From assembly GCA_963787675.1 (NCBI GenBank), contig CAWBDV010000006.1:124001-188000 (forward strand): 64,000 nt of DNA. The letters run 5' to 3'. How positions within the stretch are numbered: position 1 is the first letter of the stretch; every line of letters starts with the position of its first letter. Origin of the DNA: JAJPKK01 sp963787675 (GTDB lineage: Bacteria; Pseudomonadota; Alphaproteobacteria; Rhizobiales; Xanthobacteraceae). Under the pieces are notes generated by a model that saw only the letters and a program-made list of their open reading frames with translations, searched no databases and was not told the DNA's origin. The translations under genes were made by a program, and so were the position numbers. Positions 9,250 to 17,645 of the stretch are shown here, one piece after another.

Positions 9250-10275
9250 ATGAACGATTGCAATCTGACGCTGGTCACGGGCGCCAGCGGGTTCGTCGGT
9301 TCGGCGATCGCGAAGGCGTTTCGCGAGTCGGGCTTTCGTGTACGTGTGCTCATTCGATCCTCGAGTCCGACAACCAACATCAATCGTGCGGATCAGGTCG
9401 CGCTAGGCGACATCTGCGATCGGGACAAGGTGGCCGAGGCGCTTCGCGGCGTCCGCTATGTGGTGCACGCCGCAGCCGATTACCGGCTCTGGACCAGGTC
9501 CCCGACCGAGATGTTTCAGGCCAACGTCGAAGGCACCCGCATTGTGATGGAGGAGGCACTTCGCGCCGGCGTCGAGCGCATCATCTACACGAGCAGCGTC
9601 GCGACCATTGGATTGCGCGATGACGCGCCGGCTGACGAAAGCCGTCCGCTCGCGCCAGATCAGGCCATCGGGACCTATAAGAAGAGCAAAGTCATCGCCG
9701 AGCGACTCGTCGAAGACATGGTGAAACGTGCCGGGCTGCCGGCGGTGATCGTCAACCCTTCAACCCCGATCGGTCCGCGCGACATCAAACCAACGCCCAC
9801 GGGGCGCATCATCGTTGAAGCAGCACGCGGTCGCATGCCGGCATTTGTCGACACCGGCCTTAATCTTGTTCATGTGGATGATGTGGCGCTCGGGCATCTT
9901 GCCGCCCTGCGCAGGGGCGTTATCGGCGAACGTTACATTCTCGGCGGCCAGAACGTGCATCTGCACGTCCTGTTGGCGGAGGTCGCGAAACTGGCCGGAC
10001 GCCGGCGCCCGTTGCTGCGGCTGCCTATCGCGGCCGTCTACCCGTTTGCCGTCGCTACTGAGATGTGGTCACAGCTGAGTGGCCGCGAACCTTTTCTCAC
10101 CCGCGACGGACTGCGAATGGCGCGCCATCACATGTTCTTTCAAGACGCCAAGGCCCGTCGCGACCTCGGTTACGTGTCACGGCCCTATCAGGAGGGCATT
10201 GCTGACGCCCTTGCCTGGTTCCGGGATGCCGGGCACGTCGCGACCGAGCGGCTGCTCGACCAAAAGCCCGCTTAG
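9250..10275 (+). CDS. hpnA: Hopanoid-associated sugar epimerase HpnA
   Basis: A 341-residue extended short-chain dehydrogenase. The NAD(P)-binding motif GASGFVGS is at residues 11-18, and the catalytic YKKSK (YxxxK) near residue 138 sits after the substrate-site Ser-Ser of IIYTSSVATIG. The sequence agrees with HpnA of hopanoid gene clusters, an enzyme whose exact substrate is debated (a nucleotide or lipid-linked sugar step, inferred). It faces hpnJ tail to tail with only 64 bases between stops. Cytoplasmic. The rest of the squalene-hopene pathway (shc, hpnC/D/E) is not in the window. Confidence 0.92.
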   Translation: MNDCNLTLVTGASGFVGSAIAKAFRESGFRVRVLIRSSSPTTNINRADQVALGDICDRDKVAEALRGVRYVVHAAADYRLWTRSPTEMFQANVEGTRIVMEEALRAGVERIIYTSSVATIGLRDDAPADESRPLAPDQAIGTYKKSKVIAERLVEDMVKRAGLPAVIVNPSTPIGPRDIKPTPTGRIIVEAARGRMPAFVDTGLNLVHVDDVALGHLAALRRGVIGERYILGGQNVHLHVLLAEVAKLAGRRRPLLRLPIAAVYPFAVATEMWSQLSGREPFLTRDGLRMARHHMFFQDAKARRDLGYVSRPYQEGIADALAWFRDAGHVATERLLDQKPA

Positions 10276-10339
10276 CGCCAGCCCACGTTTAAGTGCATTG
10301 ATTTCGACCGCGAGCGGCGTGGCCGACCGTAACAGTTCC

Positions 10340-11767
10340 TCAGAGCGCAACTTCGCGTTCGCGCAAGAACCTGAAGAATTCGACACCCTCGCGAAGGCGC
10401 CGCTTCATCACGTCAGGACTTCGCAGCATTTCACCGAAGATCGACGCCATCTTCGGCAAGCGGAAATAAAATCGCCGATAGAATTCCTCGACCGACTGGA
10501 AGATTTCGGTGTGGCTCAGGTGCGGATAGTTCAGGGCCGCCGTCTGCGTCCCGAGCGCGGTCAGCAATTTCGGCGTTTCATCGATCAGCCAGCCATTTTC
10601 GAGCGCCTGCTTGTAAAGCAGCGTGCCGGGATATGGCGCCGCGAGCGAAATCTGGATCGTCTGCGGGTTGATTTCAGTGGCGAAACGAATCGTTTCCTCG
10701 ATGGTCTCCTTTGTCTCGCCGGGCAGCCCCAGGATAAAGGTGCCGTGGATCACGATGCCGAGTTCGTGACAGTCTTTCGTGAATCGCTTGGCGACGTCGA
10801 CCCGCATCCCCTTCTTGATGTTGTGAAGGATCTTTTGATTGCCGGATTCGTATCCGACGAGCAAAAGTCGCAGGCCGTTGTCCTTCATCACCTTCAAGGT
10901 CGCTCGCGGAACGTTGGCCTTGGCATTGCAGGACCACGTCAGACCGAGCTTGCCGATTTCGCGGGCCAACGCTTCGACGCGCGGCAGATCGTCCGTCAGG
11001 GTGTCGTCGTCAAAGAAGAATTCCTTGACCTGCGGGAACGCCTTCTTGGCCCACGACAGCTCTTCGATCACATGGCCGACGCTGCGCGTACGGTAGCGAT
11101 GGCCGCCGATGGTTTGCGGCCACAGGCAGAACGAGCAGCGCGACTTGCAGCCTCGCCCGGTATAAAACGAGATGTAGGGATGCTTGAGATAGCCGCCAAA
11201 GTAATTCTCGATGACGAGGTCGCGCTTGTAGACCGGCGTGACGAAGGGCAGATCGTCCATGTTTCCGAGGATCGCGCGATCCTCGTTGTGGACGATGGTG
11301 CCGTCGGCCTTGCGCCACGAGAGCCCGGCAACGCTTGCAAGGTCGCGCCCTTCAGCGACTTCCTTGATGGTGAAGTCGAACTCATTGCGGGCGACGAAGT
11401 CGATGGCCGTCGATGCCGCCAGGCTTACGTCCGGCTCGACGGCGACCTTGGCGCCGATCATGCCGATCTTCAGGCTCGGTTTACGAGTCTTGAGCGCCTC
11501 GGCGGTTTTCACGTCGGACGCAAACGACGGCGAGGATGTGTGCAGCACGACGAGGTCGCGATCGACGGCTTCCGGCGCGACATCCTCGAATGTCAGCCGG
11601 TGCGGCGGCGCGTCAATGAGCTTTGATCCCTCGACGAGCGCGGCCGGCTGGGCGAGCCAGGTCGGATACCAGAACGACTTGACCTCGCGACGCATCTGAT
11701 AACGCGCGCCGGCGCCTCCGTCGTAACCGTCATATGACGGGGCTTGAAGAAATAGTGTGCGCATCAT
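10340..11767 (-). CDS. hpnJ: Hopanoid biosynthesis radical SAM protein HpnJ
   Basis: About 475 residues from ATG at 11767 (an ATG at 11764 is equally possible). The N-terminus MMRTLFLQAPSYDGYDGG matches HpnJ. The radical SAM cluster motif CxxxCxxC is at Cys207, Cys211 and Cys214 (GRGCKSRCSFC). HpnJ is the ring-contracting enzyme that converts the glucosamine headgroup of bacteriohopanetetrol into the cyclitol ether. The start overlaps the hpnI stop (ATGA), showing operon structure hpnL-hpnI-hpnJ. A much longer frame opening at 11968 is rejected because its extra N-terminus lies wholly inside hpnI. Confidence 0.94.
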   Translation of the reverse strand: MMRTLFLQAPSYDGYDGGAGARYQMRREVKSFWYPTWLAQPAALVEGSKLIDAPPHRLTFEDVAPEAVDRDLVVLHTSSPSFASDVKTAEALKTRKPSLKIGMIGAKVAVEPDVSLAASTAIDFVARNEFDFTIKEVAEGRDLASVAGLSWRKADGTIVHNEDRAILGNMDDLPFVTPVYKRDLVIENYFGGYLKHPYISFYTGRGCKSRCSFCLWPQTIGGHRYRTRSVGHVIEELSWAKKAFPQVKEFFFDDDTLTDDLPRVEALAREIGKLGLTWSCNAKANVPRATLKVMKDNGLRLLLVGYESGNQKILHNIKKGMRVDVAKRFTKDCHELGIVIHGTFILGLPGETKETIEETIRFATEINPQTIQISLAAPYPGTLLYKQALENGWLIDETPKLLTALGTQTAALNYPHLSHTEIFQSVEEFYRRFYFRLPKMASIFGEMLRSPDVMKRRLREGVEFFRFLREREVAL

Positions 11768-12933
11768 GGCCCTGACGAACTCCCAGCAACGACCAACATG
11801 CCACCCGATACGAACCGGTAGCGGCGGCCCTTCCAGCTTGCGCTTTGGCCACAAAAACTCGCTACAAATACGGCAAAGGACAACAGATCGCGCAACGGCA
11901 GCAGCCAATAGGATTGTGGTGGCAGACCAAAGGCTTGCTCGACCTGCCGCAGCAGCGCCATGCGGCACCCGAACGATGCAAGGCTGAGACCGAGCGCAAT
12001 CGCCGGCCCGATAAAATCCGCAGCGACCCCAGCCAGCGCCGCGATGAGCGCCAACGGGAAGGCGTGGGTCACGATCGATCCGGCGTAGCCGACCGGATCA
12101 ACCGTCCGGATGGTTCGCGCCCACCTCACCTCGTGGTGCCACAGTTCGCGCGCAGTCATCTCGCCGCAAACATGGCCGATGGTCATCGGTGAAATCGAGA
12201 TCTTGTAGCCTCGGGCACGTAACGCGGCTCCGATTGCGTAGTCGTCAGCGAGGCAATTGGCGACGCCGGCAAACCCCCCGATTTCGTTGAGCGTCTTGCG
12301 CTCCAAGGCAATGGTCGAGCCGAAGCACGGGGCGGCGAGACCGAGTCCGACACCGGCGACCACATTGGGAAGGAAATGCGCGTTGATGCCCAGTTCGGAG
12401 AGCCGGGCCCATCGCCCGGCTCCGGCAAGACCGTGATAGAGGCAGGTCACCGCACCGACACCATTTTCGCCGAGCGCGGCAACAACACGCGAAAGATAGT
12501 CAGGATCAGCCCGCATGTCGCTGTCGGCAACCACCACGATATCATGCTCGGCGTGGCGCCACATGTTGATCAGGTTCGAAACCTTGTGGTTGAGCCCGTG
12601 CATCGTCTCGTCAATGACGAGGTCGATTCGTGCCATCGGCACTTCCGCCCGAAGTTGCTCGACCACGTCAATCGCCGGGTCGGCCGGGTCTTGGACGCCA
12701 AGAACGATCTGAACGGCACCGCAATAATTTTGAGTGCAGAAGGAAATAAGGTTTTCGAGCAGGCCCGGCTCTGCGCCATGCAGCGGTTTGAGGATGGTGA
12801 CGCTCGGCATCGTCTCATCTGCGAGAGGCGAAGTGCCGCGCGGAAAGCGACCGTTCAGAAGGGTCGCGATGAAAAGATAGCCGCACCCGACGAAGGAGGC
12901 GAAGACGGCAACGACCGATAGCGAGAAAATCAT
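11764..12933 (-). CDS. hpnI: Hopanoid glycosyltransferase HpnI (ceramide glucosyltransferase-like)
   Basis: A 389-residue family 2 glycosyltransferase. An N-terminal membrane segment (IFSLSVVAVFASFVGCGYLF) is followed by the catalytic domain with an ADSD metal-site motif and a C-terminal (Q/R)xxRW-type motif (HHEVRWARTIR). Several hydrophobic helices close the protein. HpnI adds N-acetylglucosamine to bacteriohopanetetrol at the membrane. The ATG at 12933 has AGGA upstream and begins nine bases after the hpnL stop; an earlier frame to 13134 would run inside hpnL. Coupled to hpnJ. The deacetylase gene hpnK usually found with hpnI and hpnJ is absent here. Confidence 0.93.
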   Translation of the reverse strand: MIFSLSVVAVFASFVGCGYLFIATLLNGRFPRGTSPLADETMPSVTILKPLHGAEPGLLENLISFCTQNYCGAVQIVLGVQDPADPAIDVVEQLRAEVPMARIDLVIDETMHGLNHKVSNLINMWRHAEHDIVVVADSDMRADPDYLSRVVAALGENGVGAVTCLYHGLAGAGRWARLSELGINAHFLPNVVAGVGLGLAAPCFGSTIALERKTLNEIGGFAGVANCLADDYAIGAALRARGYKISISPMTIGHVCGEMTARELWHHEVRWARTIRTVDPVGYAGSIVTHAFPLALIAALAGVAADFIGPAIALGLSLASFGCRMALLRQVEQAFGLPPQSYWLLPLRDLLSFAVFVASFCGQSASWKGRRYRFVSGGMLVVAGSSSGP

Positions 12934-12941
12934 GTCCTGTC

Positions 12942-14045
12942 TCAGCGCGTTTCGGATTGAAGATCGAACGATATCGAGGATGGAAGTTCTGCAGCGGCAA
13001 GGCTTGCCTTCAGACGCCGGCCTTCGAGGATTTGCAGCATCACCAAGCCGGGCACTCCGACCACGATGTCGGCGGCCCGCTTGATCAGCGATAAGGCCAG
13101 CGCCTGATCGGGCGGGATCTGGAACAGGCCGCACAGCAGGACCAGCCCGGCCTCCTGGGCTCCGAATGCGCTTGGAATAACGAACGCGGCGCCGCGAACG
13201 GCTTGCAGCAGGCTTTCGATGACCAGCGCCTCAGCGATGGTCACGGGGTGCCCCATGAAGTTCAGCACGATCAGAACTTCGTTCACCCCCACAAGCCACC
13301 CGACCATGTGCACCGTGAGGCTTGTGCCCACGTTGGATGGGCGCGCGTAAATCATCGAGAGGGATTGGTAAACCCGATCAAGGATGGCGCGGGCGGACCA
13401 TTTGCTGTCGATCTTCAGACGATTGAAAATGAAGTCCGCGACGCGGTGGCCAGCCTTGCGCTGGGTCAGGTAGAACAAGCCCAAGGCGGGGATCGCCAGG
13501 ACGAGACCGGCCCCGAGGGTTCGGGCGAGGCTCATATCGGCGCCGAGCGCCGCGAGCGTGATGACGCCGAGCGCCGCGAACAGGAACTGGGTCGCGGCTT
13601 GCAGCATCACGTCGACGATGACGCTTGCGCCCGCAAACGGGCCGGGCACGCCCCAGAATGTTGTCAGCCGTACACCGATGACCTCGCCGCCGACCTGCGT
13701 CAGCGGCAGAAGGGTGTTGACCAACTCGCGAACGAATCTGAGGAGAACGGCGACCCGCAGCGGCAACTGATTGCCGGGGGAAAATAGAATCCACCAACCC
13801 AGCCCGGCGATCGAAACCGTCGCGCAACGAGTCAGCACAACGAACGGCATTCCCCAGCCGACGCTTGCGACCGCGTGGCCCACGGCATCGATGCCCGACC
13901 AAGCCATGACGCCGATGCCAACGGCGATCCCGGCGCACCAGGCGACAATGCCAATGTGCTTGAACGCCCCCATAACCAAGCCCGCTCCAGACGCAATCGC
14001 GGCGGCGTAGACCCGCAGCTTAATCGCATCAGTTCCGGGGACCAT
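12942..14045 (-). CDS. hpnL: Hopanoid-associated membrane protein HpnL (lysylphosphatidylglycerol synthase TM-like)
   Basis: A 367-residue polytopic inner-membrane protein with about eight to nine hydrophobic segments. It resembles the LPG-synthase transmembrane family, including the conserved FVRELVNTLLPLTQVGGEV block near residue 103 and the SAFGAQEAGLV loop near residue 295. Members next to hopanoid genes are called HpnL; a role in hopanoid movement is proposed by context but not proven. First gene of hpnL-hpnI-hpnJ. The start is uncertain: ATG at 14045 lacks a ribosome site, and ATG at 13973 (MGAFKHIG) is an alternative that removes an extra hydrophobic segment. Confidence 0.88.
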   Translation of the reverse strand: MVPGTDAIKLRVYAAAIASGAGLVMGAFKHIGIVAWCAGIAVGIGVMAWSGIDAVGHAVASVGWGMPFVVLTRCATVSIAGLGWWILFSPGNQLPLRVAVLLRFVRELVNTLLPLTQVGGEVIGVRLTTFWGVPGPFAGASVIVDVMLQAATQFLFAALGVITLAALGADMSLARTLGAGLVLAIPALGLFYLTQRKAGHRVADFIFNRLKIDSKWSARAILDRVYQSLSMIYARPSNVGTSLTVHMVGWLVGVNEVLIVLNFMGHPVTIAEALVIESLLQAVRGAAFVIPSAFGAQEAGLVLLCGLFQIPPDQALALSLIKRAADIVVGVPGLVMLQILEGRRLKASLAAAELPSSISFDLQSETR

Positions 14046-14433
14046 GGACCGACCGTCGCGGTCGGATCAAGACGCACGCGACGCGGGTCGGGTCTGTGTT
14101 GATGTCCCCCATGTCAGCACAAACCCGGCATGGCGACTTTCCCATGTCGGCCCGGCAAGAACAATGCCGATAGTACCGCAAATCAGATGCCGGGGTATTT
14201 TGCATCGCGGCGATGCACGGGAGCCACACCCCGCGGGCAGGCTTCTTTGGGCCCGTTGCCCCATACCTCCCCCGCCGGATCAGAACGAGAACATCACTGG
14301 TTTAGGGCAGCAAAAACCAGACCGATCTCAGAATAAATGTCCGGGTGCTCACCGGCCCCAGGGCCGTAAGATCAAGCCATCGGAGGACTGGGAGCATGGG
14401 TCTTTCTGCGCAGTCGAGTGCAGCGAGGGATGG
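14046..14433. other. Intergenic region upstream of hpnL
   Basis: About 390 bases with no supported gene. Plus-strand open frames here run antisense to the exported protein at 14434-14802 and have implausible composition. The hpnL promoter should lie in this stretch; none is recognisable by eye. Confidence 0.45.
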
Positions 14434-14802
14434 TCAGTACAAGCGTCGGGGAGGCGCCGTACGGCTGCAATCCATGTTCACGACCTCGAGCTGCCCGTCG
14501 GTCCGCTTCATTGCGTATTCGAGGCTGCCGCTATAGCGGTTGAACACCGCCGACACGTCGGAGCGCGGGTAGTGCTCCTCCCATTTGACCACCACATCGG
14601 TGATCTTGGCGCGATTCCACTCGCGTTCGTCGGCAGGTTCTGTGGAGACCTTGGCAGTGCCATGCGCAAAGTCGATCGTCGTATAAACGGCAGTATTCGG
14701 AATATTGGCCGACTTGCAGCGCAAAAATAGCACCCGATCATCGGCAGCCGCGGGAATGCTCAGCGTTGCCAAGAAAACCAGGACCGCGGCTAGTCGGAAC
14801 AT
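14434..14802 (-). CDS. Exported hypothetical protein
   Basis: A 122-residue product with a clear signal peptide: MFRLAAVLVFLATLSIPAAA with an AAA-DD cleavage site at residue 20. The mature part contains two cysteines (FLRCKS and MDCSRT), which could form a periplasmic disulfide, and a tryptophan-containing central part (DVVVKWEEHY). I do not recognise the family; size and layout are those of small periplasmic proteins common in Bradyrhizobium-like genomes. Monocistronic, no strong ribosome site. Confidence 0.62.
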   Translation of the reverse strand: MFRLAAVLVFLATLSIPAAADDRVLFLRCKSANIPNTAVYTTIDFAHGTAKVSTEPADEREWNRAKITDVVVKWEEHYPRSDVSAVFNRYSGSLEYAMKRTDGQLEVVNMDCSRTAPPRRLY

Positions 14803-15081
14803 GATTCTAGTGACCGCTACATTATCGAAACCGGCAAAGCGATTGTCGGAGAGAAATGGTTAACAGCGCGTAAGCGCAATGCGCGATCCGTCGAAGCGTC
14901 TCCGCCGCCTTCGCGGGTCTCAGCGTCTGTTTCACGCTGGCCTACCTTGCTGGCGAGGCATGTGTGATAGTTACGAACTGATGTTCGATGACATCGGGAT
15001 TTCCCGGTCGGGAGCAAATGGTCACCCTGAAAGTCGACGGTTGACTGAAGACTTCGAGGTGAAAGGGATTGCAGGTCGGAC

Positions 15082-16080
15082 ATGGTGAAACGTTGGCCTT
15101 CATTTCGATCACTGATGCACCTCGGGGCACTCTCTCTTTCGATGTGCTGCGCCGGCCTGCCGTTCATCGACGCCGCCGCCGCGACCTATCCGGAGCGGCC
15201 GGTCACCATCGTCGTGCCGTTCGCGCCGGGCGGCGCGAATGACGTGGTGGTGCGGATCATTCAGAATCCGCTCGCGGAAGCGCTCGGCCAGCCGGTCATT
15301 GTCGAGAACCGCGCAGGCGCGGGCGGCAGCATCGGCATCGGGGTGGTCGCCCACGCGCGGCCCGACGGCTACACCCTGCTGATGGCGGCGACCGGATTTG
15401 CGGTCAATCCGAACCTCTATGCCAAGGTGCCCTATGATCCGCTGCACGACTTCGACGAAGTCGCGGAGCTGTGCACGTTTCCGATCGTTTACGCCGTGCG
15501 CCCCGATCTCGGCGTCTCGAACCTGCAGGAATTGATCGCGCTCGCGCGAGTGAAGCCGGGCACGCTCAATTACTCGACGCCGGGCATCGGAACCGTGCCG
15601 CATCTCGCCACCGAGCTTCTGAAACTCGACCAGCATATCGATCTGCAGCACGTCGCCTATCCGGGTGCCGCGCCCGCCGCGCAGGCGATTCTCACCCGCA
15701 CGGTGGAGATCGCGTCGATGTCGGTTGCGGTCGCCGAGCCGTTGATCGAATCCGGCATCCTGCGCGGGCTTGCGGTGTCGAGCCCGGAGCGTTGGCCTGA
15801 GTTGCCCTCAGTGCCGACGGTCGCCGAGGCCGGCGTTCCCGCCGCAACCGCCGACACGTGGCAAGGCATCATGGTTCCGACCGGGACGCCCGCAGACATC
15901 AGAGCAAAGCTTGAGGCCGCATTGATCGAGATCGTGCAGCGTCGGGAGACGAGCGACAAGCTCCTGCATGCAGGCTTTCGTGCGACCGGCAAGTCCGCCC
16001 GCGCATTTCACGAGCGCATCCTTCACGAACTTCCGATGTGGAAGGACGTGATCGCGAAGGCGCACATCAAGCCGGAGTAA
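15082..16080 (+). CDS. Bug family (TctC-like) periplasmic solute-binding protein
   Basis: A 332-residue tripartite-tricarboxylate-transporter-type binding protein with an N-terminal signal peptide (hydrophobic to about residue 33). Hallmarks are YPERPVTIVVPFAPGG just after it, GQPVIVENRAGAGGSIG near 73-90, and DGYTLLMA. Bug proteins bind carboxylates, amino acids or aromatic acids in the periplasm. No TctA/TctB membrane genes are adjacent, as is usual for the many orphan Bug proteins of Hyphomicrobiales and Burkholderiales. The ligand cannot be told. Convergent with metZ. Confidence 0.93.
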   Translation: MVKRWPSFRSLMHLGALSLSMCCAGLPFIDAAAATYPERPVTIVVPFAPGGANDVVVRIIQNPLAEALGQPVIVENRAGAGGSIGIGVVAHARPDGYTLLMAATGFAVNPNLYAKVPYDPLHDFDEVAELCTFPIVYAVRPDLGVSNLQELIALARVKPGTLNYSTPGIGTVPHLATELLKLDQHIDLQHVAYPGAAPAAQAILTRTVEIASMSVAVAEPLIESGILRGLAVSSPERWPELPSVPTVAEAGVPAATADTWQGIMVPTGTPADIRAKLEAALIEIVQRRETSDKLLHAGFRATGKSARAFHERILHELPMWKDVIAKAHIKPE

Positions 16081-16130
16081 GTCCGGCTTGCATCCCGCGA
16101 AGCGCCGTGCCGCGTGCGCCTGACGCGGTG

Positions 16131-17351
16131 TTAGGCCTTCTCCAGCGCGGCGGCGAGGTCGGCAGCGATGTCGTCGGGATGCTCGAGCCCGACGGAGAGT
16201 CGCACCAGACCGTCGCTGATGCCGAGTTCGGCGCGGGCCTCGGGCGTCAGCCGCTGGTGAGTCGTGGTCGCCGGATGAGTGATGAGACTGCGCGCATCGC
16301 CGAGGTTGTTGGTGATGCGCACGAGCTTCAACGCGTTCAGGAAGCGGAACGCGCCGGCCTTGCCGCCCGCGATTTCGAAGGCGATCAGGTTCGAACCGCC
16401 GCGCATCTGCTTGCGGATGGTGGCGGCCTGCGGATGGTCCTTGCGACCCGGATAGATGAGCCGCGTGATCTTCGGATGGCTGGCGAAGCGATCGGCCATC
16501 GTCGCCGCATTTTCGGTCTGCTGCGCGACCCGGAGCGGCAAGGTTTCCAGGCCCTTGAGCAGCACCCAGGCATTGAACGGCGACATTGCCGGGCCGGTCT
16601 GGCGCAGCAGATTGTGGATGTGGTCCTGGATGAATTTTTCCGACGACAGGATGATGCCGCCGAGGCAGCGGCCTTGGCCGTCGATATGTTTCGTCGCCGA
16701 GTAGACGACGCAGTCGGCGCCGAGCGCGAGCGGCGACTGGTAGATCGGCGTCGCGAACACGTTGTCGACCACGAGACGTGCGCCGGCGTCGTGAGCGATG
16801 GCCGCAATGGCGGCGATGTCGAGTACTTCGAGCGTCGGGTTGGTTGGGCTTTCCAGGAAGAACACCTTGGTGTTCGGCCGCACCGCACGGCGCCATTCGT
16901 CGAGGTCGAGGCCATTGACGAGGGTCGAGGCCACGCCGAACCGCGGCATGAAATCTTCGACCACCCAGCGGCATGACCCGAACAGCGCCTTCGCGGCCAC
17001 AACGTGGTCGCCGGCCTTGACCTGGCCGATCAGCGCATTGTGCACCGCCGCCATGCCGGTCGCCGTCGCCCGCGCTGCCTCGGCGCCCTCGAACGACGCC
17101 ATCCGCGCTTCGAACATGCTGACGGTCGGATTGGAAAATCGCGAATAGAGATAGCCGGGCTGGGCCCCGGTGAAGCGCGCTTCGCATTGCTCGGCGCTGT
17201 CGTAGACGAACCCTTGGGTGAGAAACAGCGCCTCCGACGTTTCGCCGAACTGCGAGCGTAACGTGCCGGCGTGGATAAGGCGCGTTTCGGGATGCAACGC
17301 GGCATATGGAATCTGCGAGGCTTGCGAGTGCGGGGTTTGGGACGCGGACAT
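16131..17351 (-). CDS. metZ: O-succinylhomoserine sulfhydrylase
   Basis: A 406-residue Cys/Met-metabolism PLP enzyme, full length. The PLP lysine is Lys221 in YSATKHIDGQGR, and Asp196 in VVDNVFATP binds the pyridine nitrogen; SRFSNPT near residue 70 is also diagnostic. The GQGRCLGG context and length fit MetZ rather than MetB or MetC. It makes homocysteine from O-succinylhomoserine and sulfide in the cytoplasm. The ATG at 17351 has GGAGGG six bases upstream. It is preceded by a SAM-II riboswitch and an intrinsic terminator, so synthesis should be shut off by S-adenosylmethionine. A frame opening at 17396 is excluded because it starts inside the terminator. Confidence 0.96.
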   Translation of the reverse strand: MSASQTPHSQASQIPYAALHPETRLIHAGTLRSQFGETSEALFLTQGFVYDSAEQCEARFTGAQPGYLYSRFSNPTVSMFEARMASFEGAEAARATATGMAAVHNALIGQVKAGDHVVAAKALFGSCRWVVEDFMPRFGVASTLVNGLDLDEWRRAVRPNTKVFFLESPTNPTLEVLDIAAIAAIAHDAGARLVVDNVFATPIYQSPLALGADCVVYSATKHIDGQGRCLGGIILSSEKFIQDHIHNLLRQTGPAMSPFNAWVLLKGLETLPLRVAQQTENAATMADRFASHPKITRLIYPGRKDHPQAATIRKQMRGGSNLIAFEIAGGKAGAFRFLNALKLVRITNNLGDARSLITHPATTTHQRLTPEARAELGISDGLVRLSVGLEHPDDIAADLAAALEKA

Positions 17352-17368
17352 TTCGACCCTCCAACAAC

Positions 17369-17393
17369 AAAAAACCCGGCCGAATTGGCCGGG
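17369..17393 (-). terminator. Intrinsic terminator in the metZ leader (riboswitch expression platform)
   Basis: On the minus strand, stem CCCGGCC-AATT-(C)GGCCGGG is followed by six U (17374-17369). Seven or more GC pairs plus the U-tract make a strong rho-independent terminator placed between the SAM-II aptamer and the metZ ribosome site. The 5' arm CCCGGCC is also complementary to GGCCGGG at the 3' edge of the aptamer, giving an alternative antiterminator. Confidence 0.88.
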
Positions 17394-17401
17394 CACACGC
17401 G

Positions 17402-17464
17402 TCCCCGGCCTTTTAGCAAGTTGTTTTACGTGGCTTGCAAGCCAGCCGGCTCAAATGACCACGG
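17402..17464 (-). promoter_or_regulatory. SAM-II riboswitch upstream of metZ
   Basis: The minus-strand leader contains the SAM-II core in order: P1 5' arm CGTGG, ATTTGAGCCGG, TTGCAAG, P1 3' arm CCACG, then the A-rich linker and GCTAAAAGG that forms the pseudoknot. This agrees closely with the metA/metZ aptamers of alphaproteobacteria. S-adenosylmethionine binding should stabilise the pseudoknot and prevent GGCCGGG from pairing with the terminator's 5' arm, so transcription stops. Confidence 0.93.
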
Positions 17465-17528
17465 GATAACGTTCGTCTTAGGCGGGCAACGCCTTCCCGT
17501 CAAGCAGCGGTTCGGATAGGACCGACAC

Positions 17529-17618
17529 GTAGCCTGGATGAAGCGAAGCGCAATCCGGGGACTATTGTGCCAATGGGCAAAGCCTCTCCCGGATTTCGCT
17601 GCGCTCCATCCGGGCTAC
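17529..17618. repeat. Intergenic inverted repeat, about 31-base arms
   Basis: The left arm starts GTAGCCTGGATGAAGCGAAG at 17529 and ends at 17559. The right arm (17588-17618) is its reverse complement with about five mismatches and contains the GGATTTCGCTGCGCTCCATC core. The core GTAGCCCGGATGGAGCGCAG is a dispersed palindromic repeat well known in Bradyrhizobium-like genomes. It ends 28 bases before dcd and would fold into a long hairpin in that leader. Confidence 0.8.
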
Positions 17619-17645
17619 ATTTACAGGTGGGCTACTGGTCTGCGC

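Noticed and set aside
10079..11626. 515-codon plus-strand open frame
   Set aside because: Antisense to hpnJ; begins inside hpnA.
14879..15088. 69-codon plus-strand open frame before the Bug gene
   Set aside because: No ribosome site, overlaps the Bug start and has no family features.
15808..17370. 520-codon minus-strand open frame
   Set aside because: Overlaps metZ in another frame with arginine-rich nonsense; also crosses the Bug gene.
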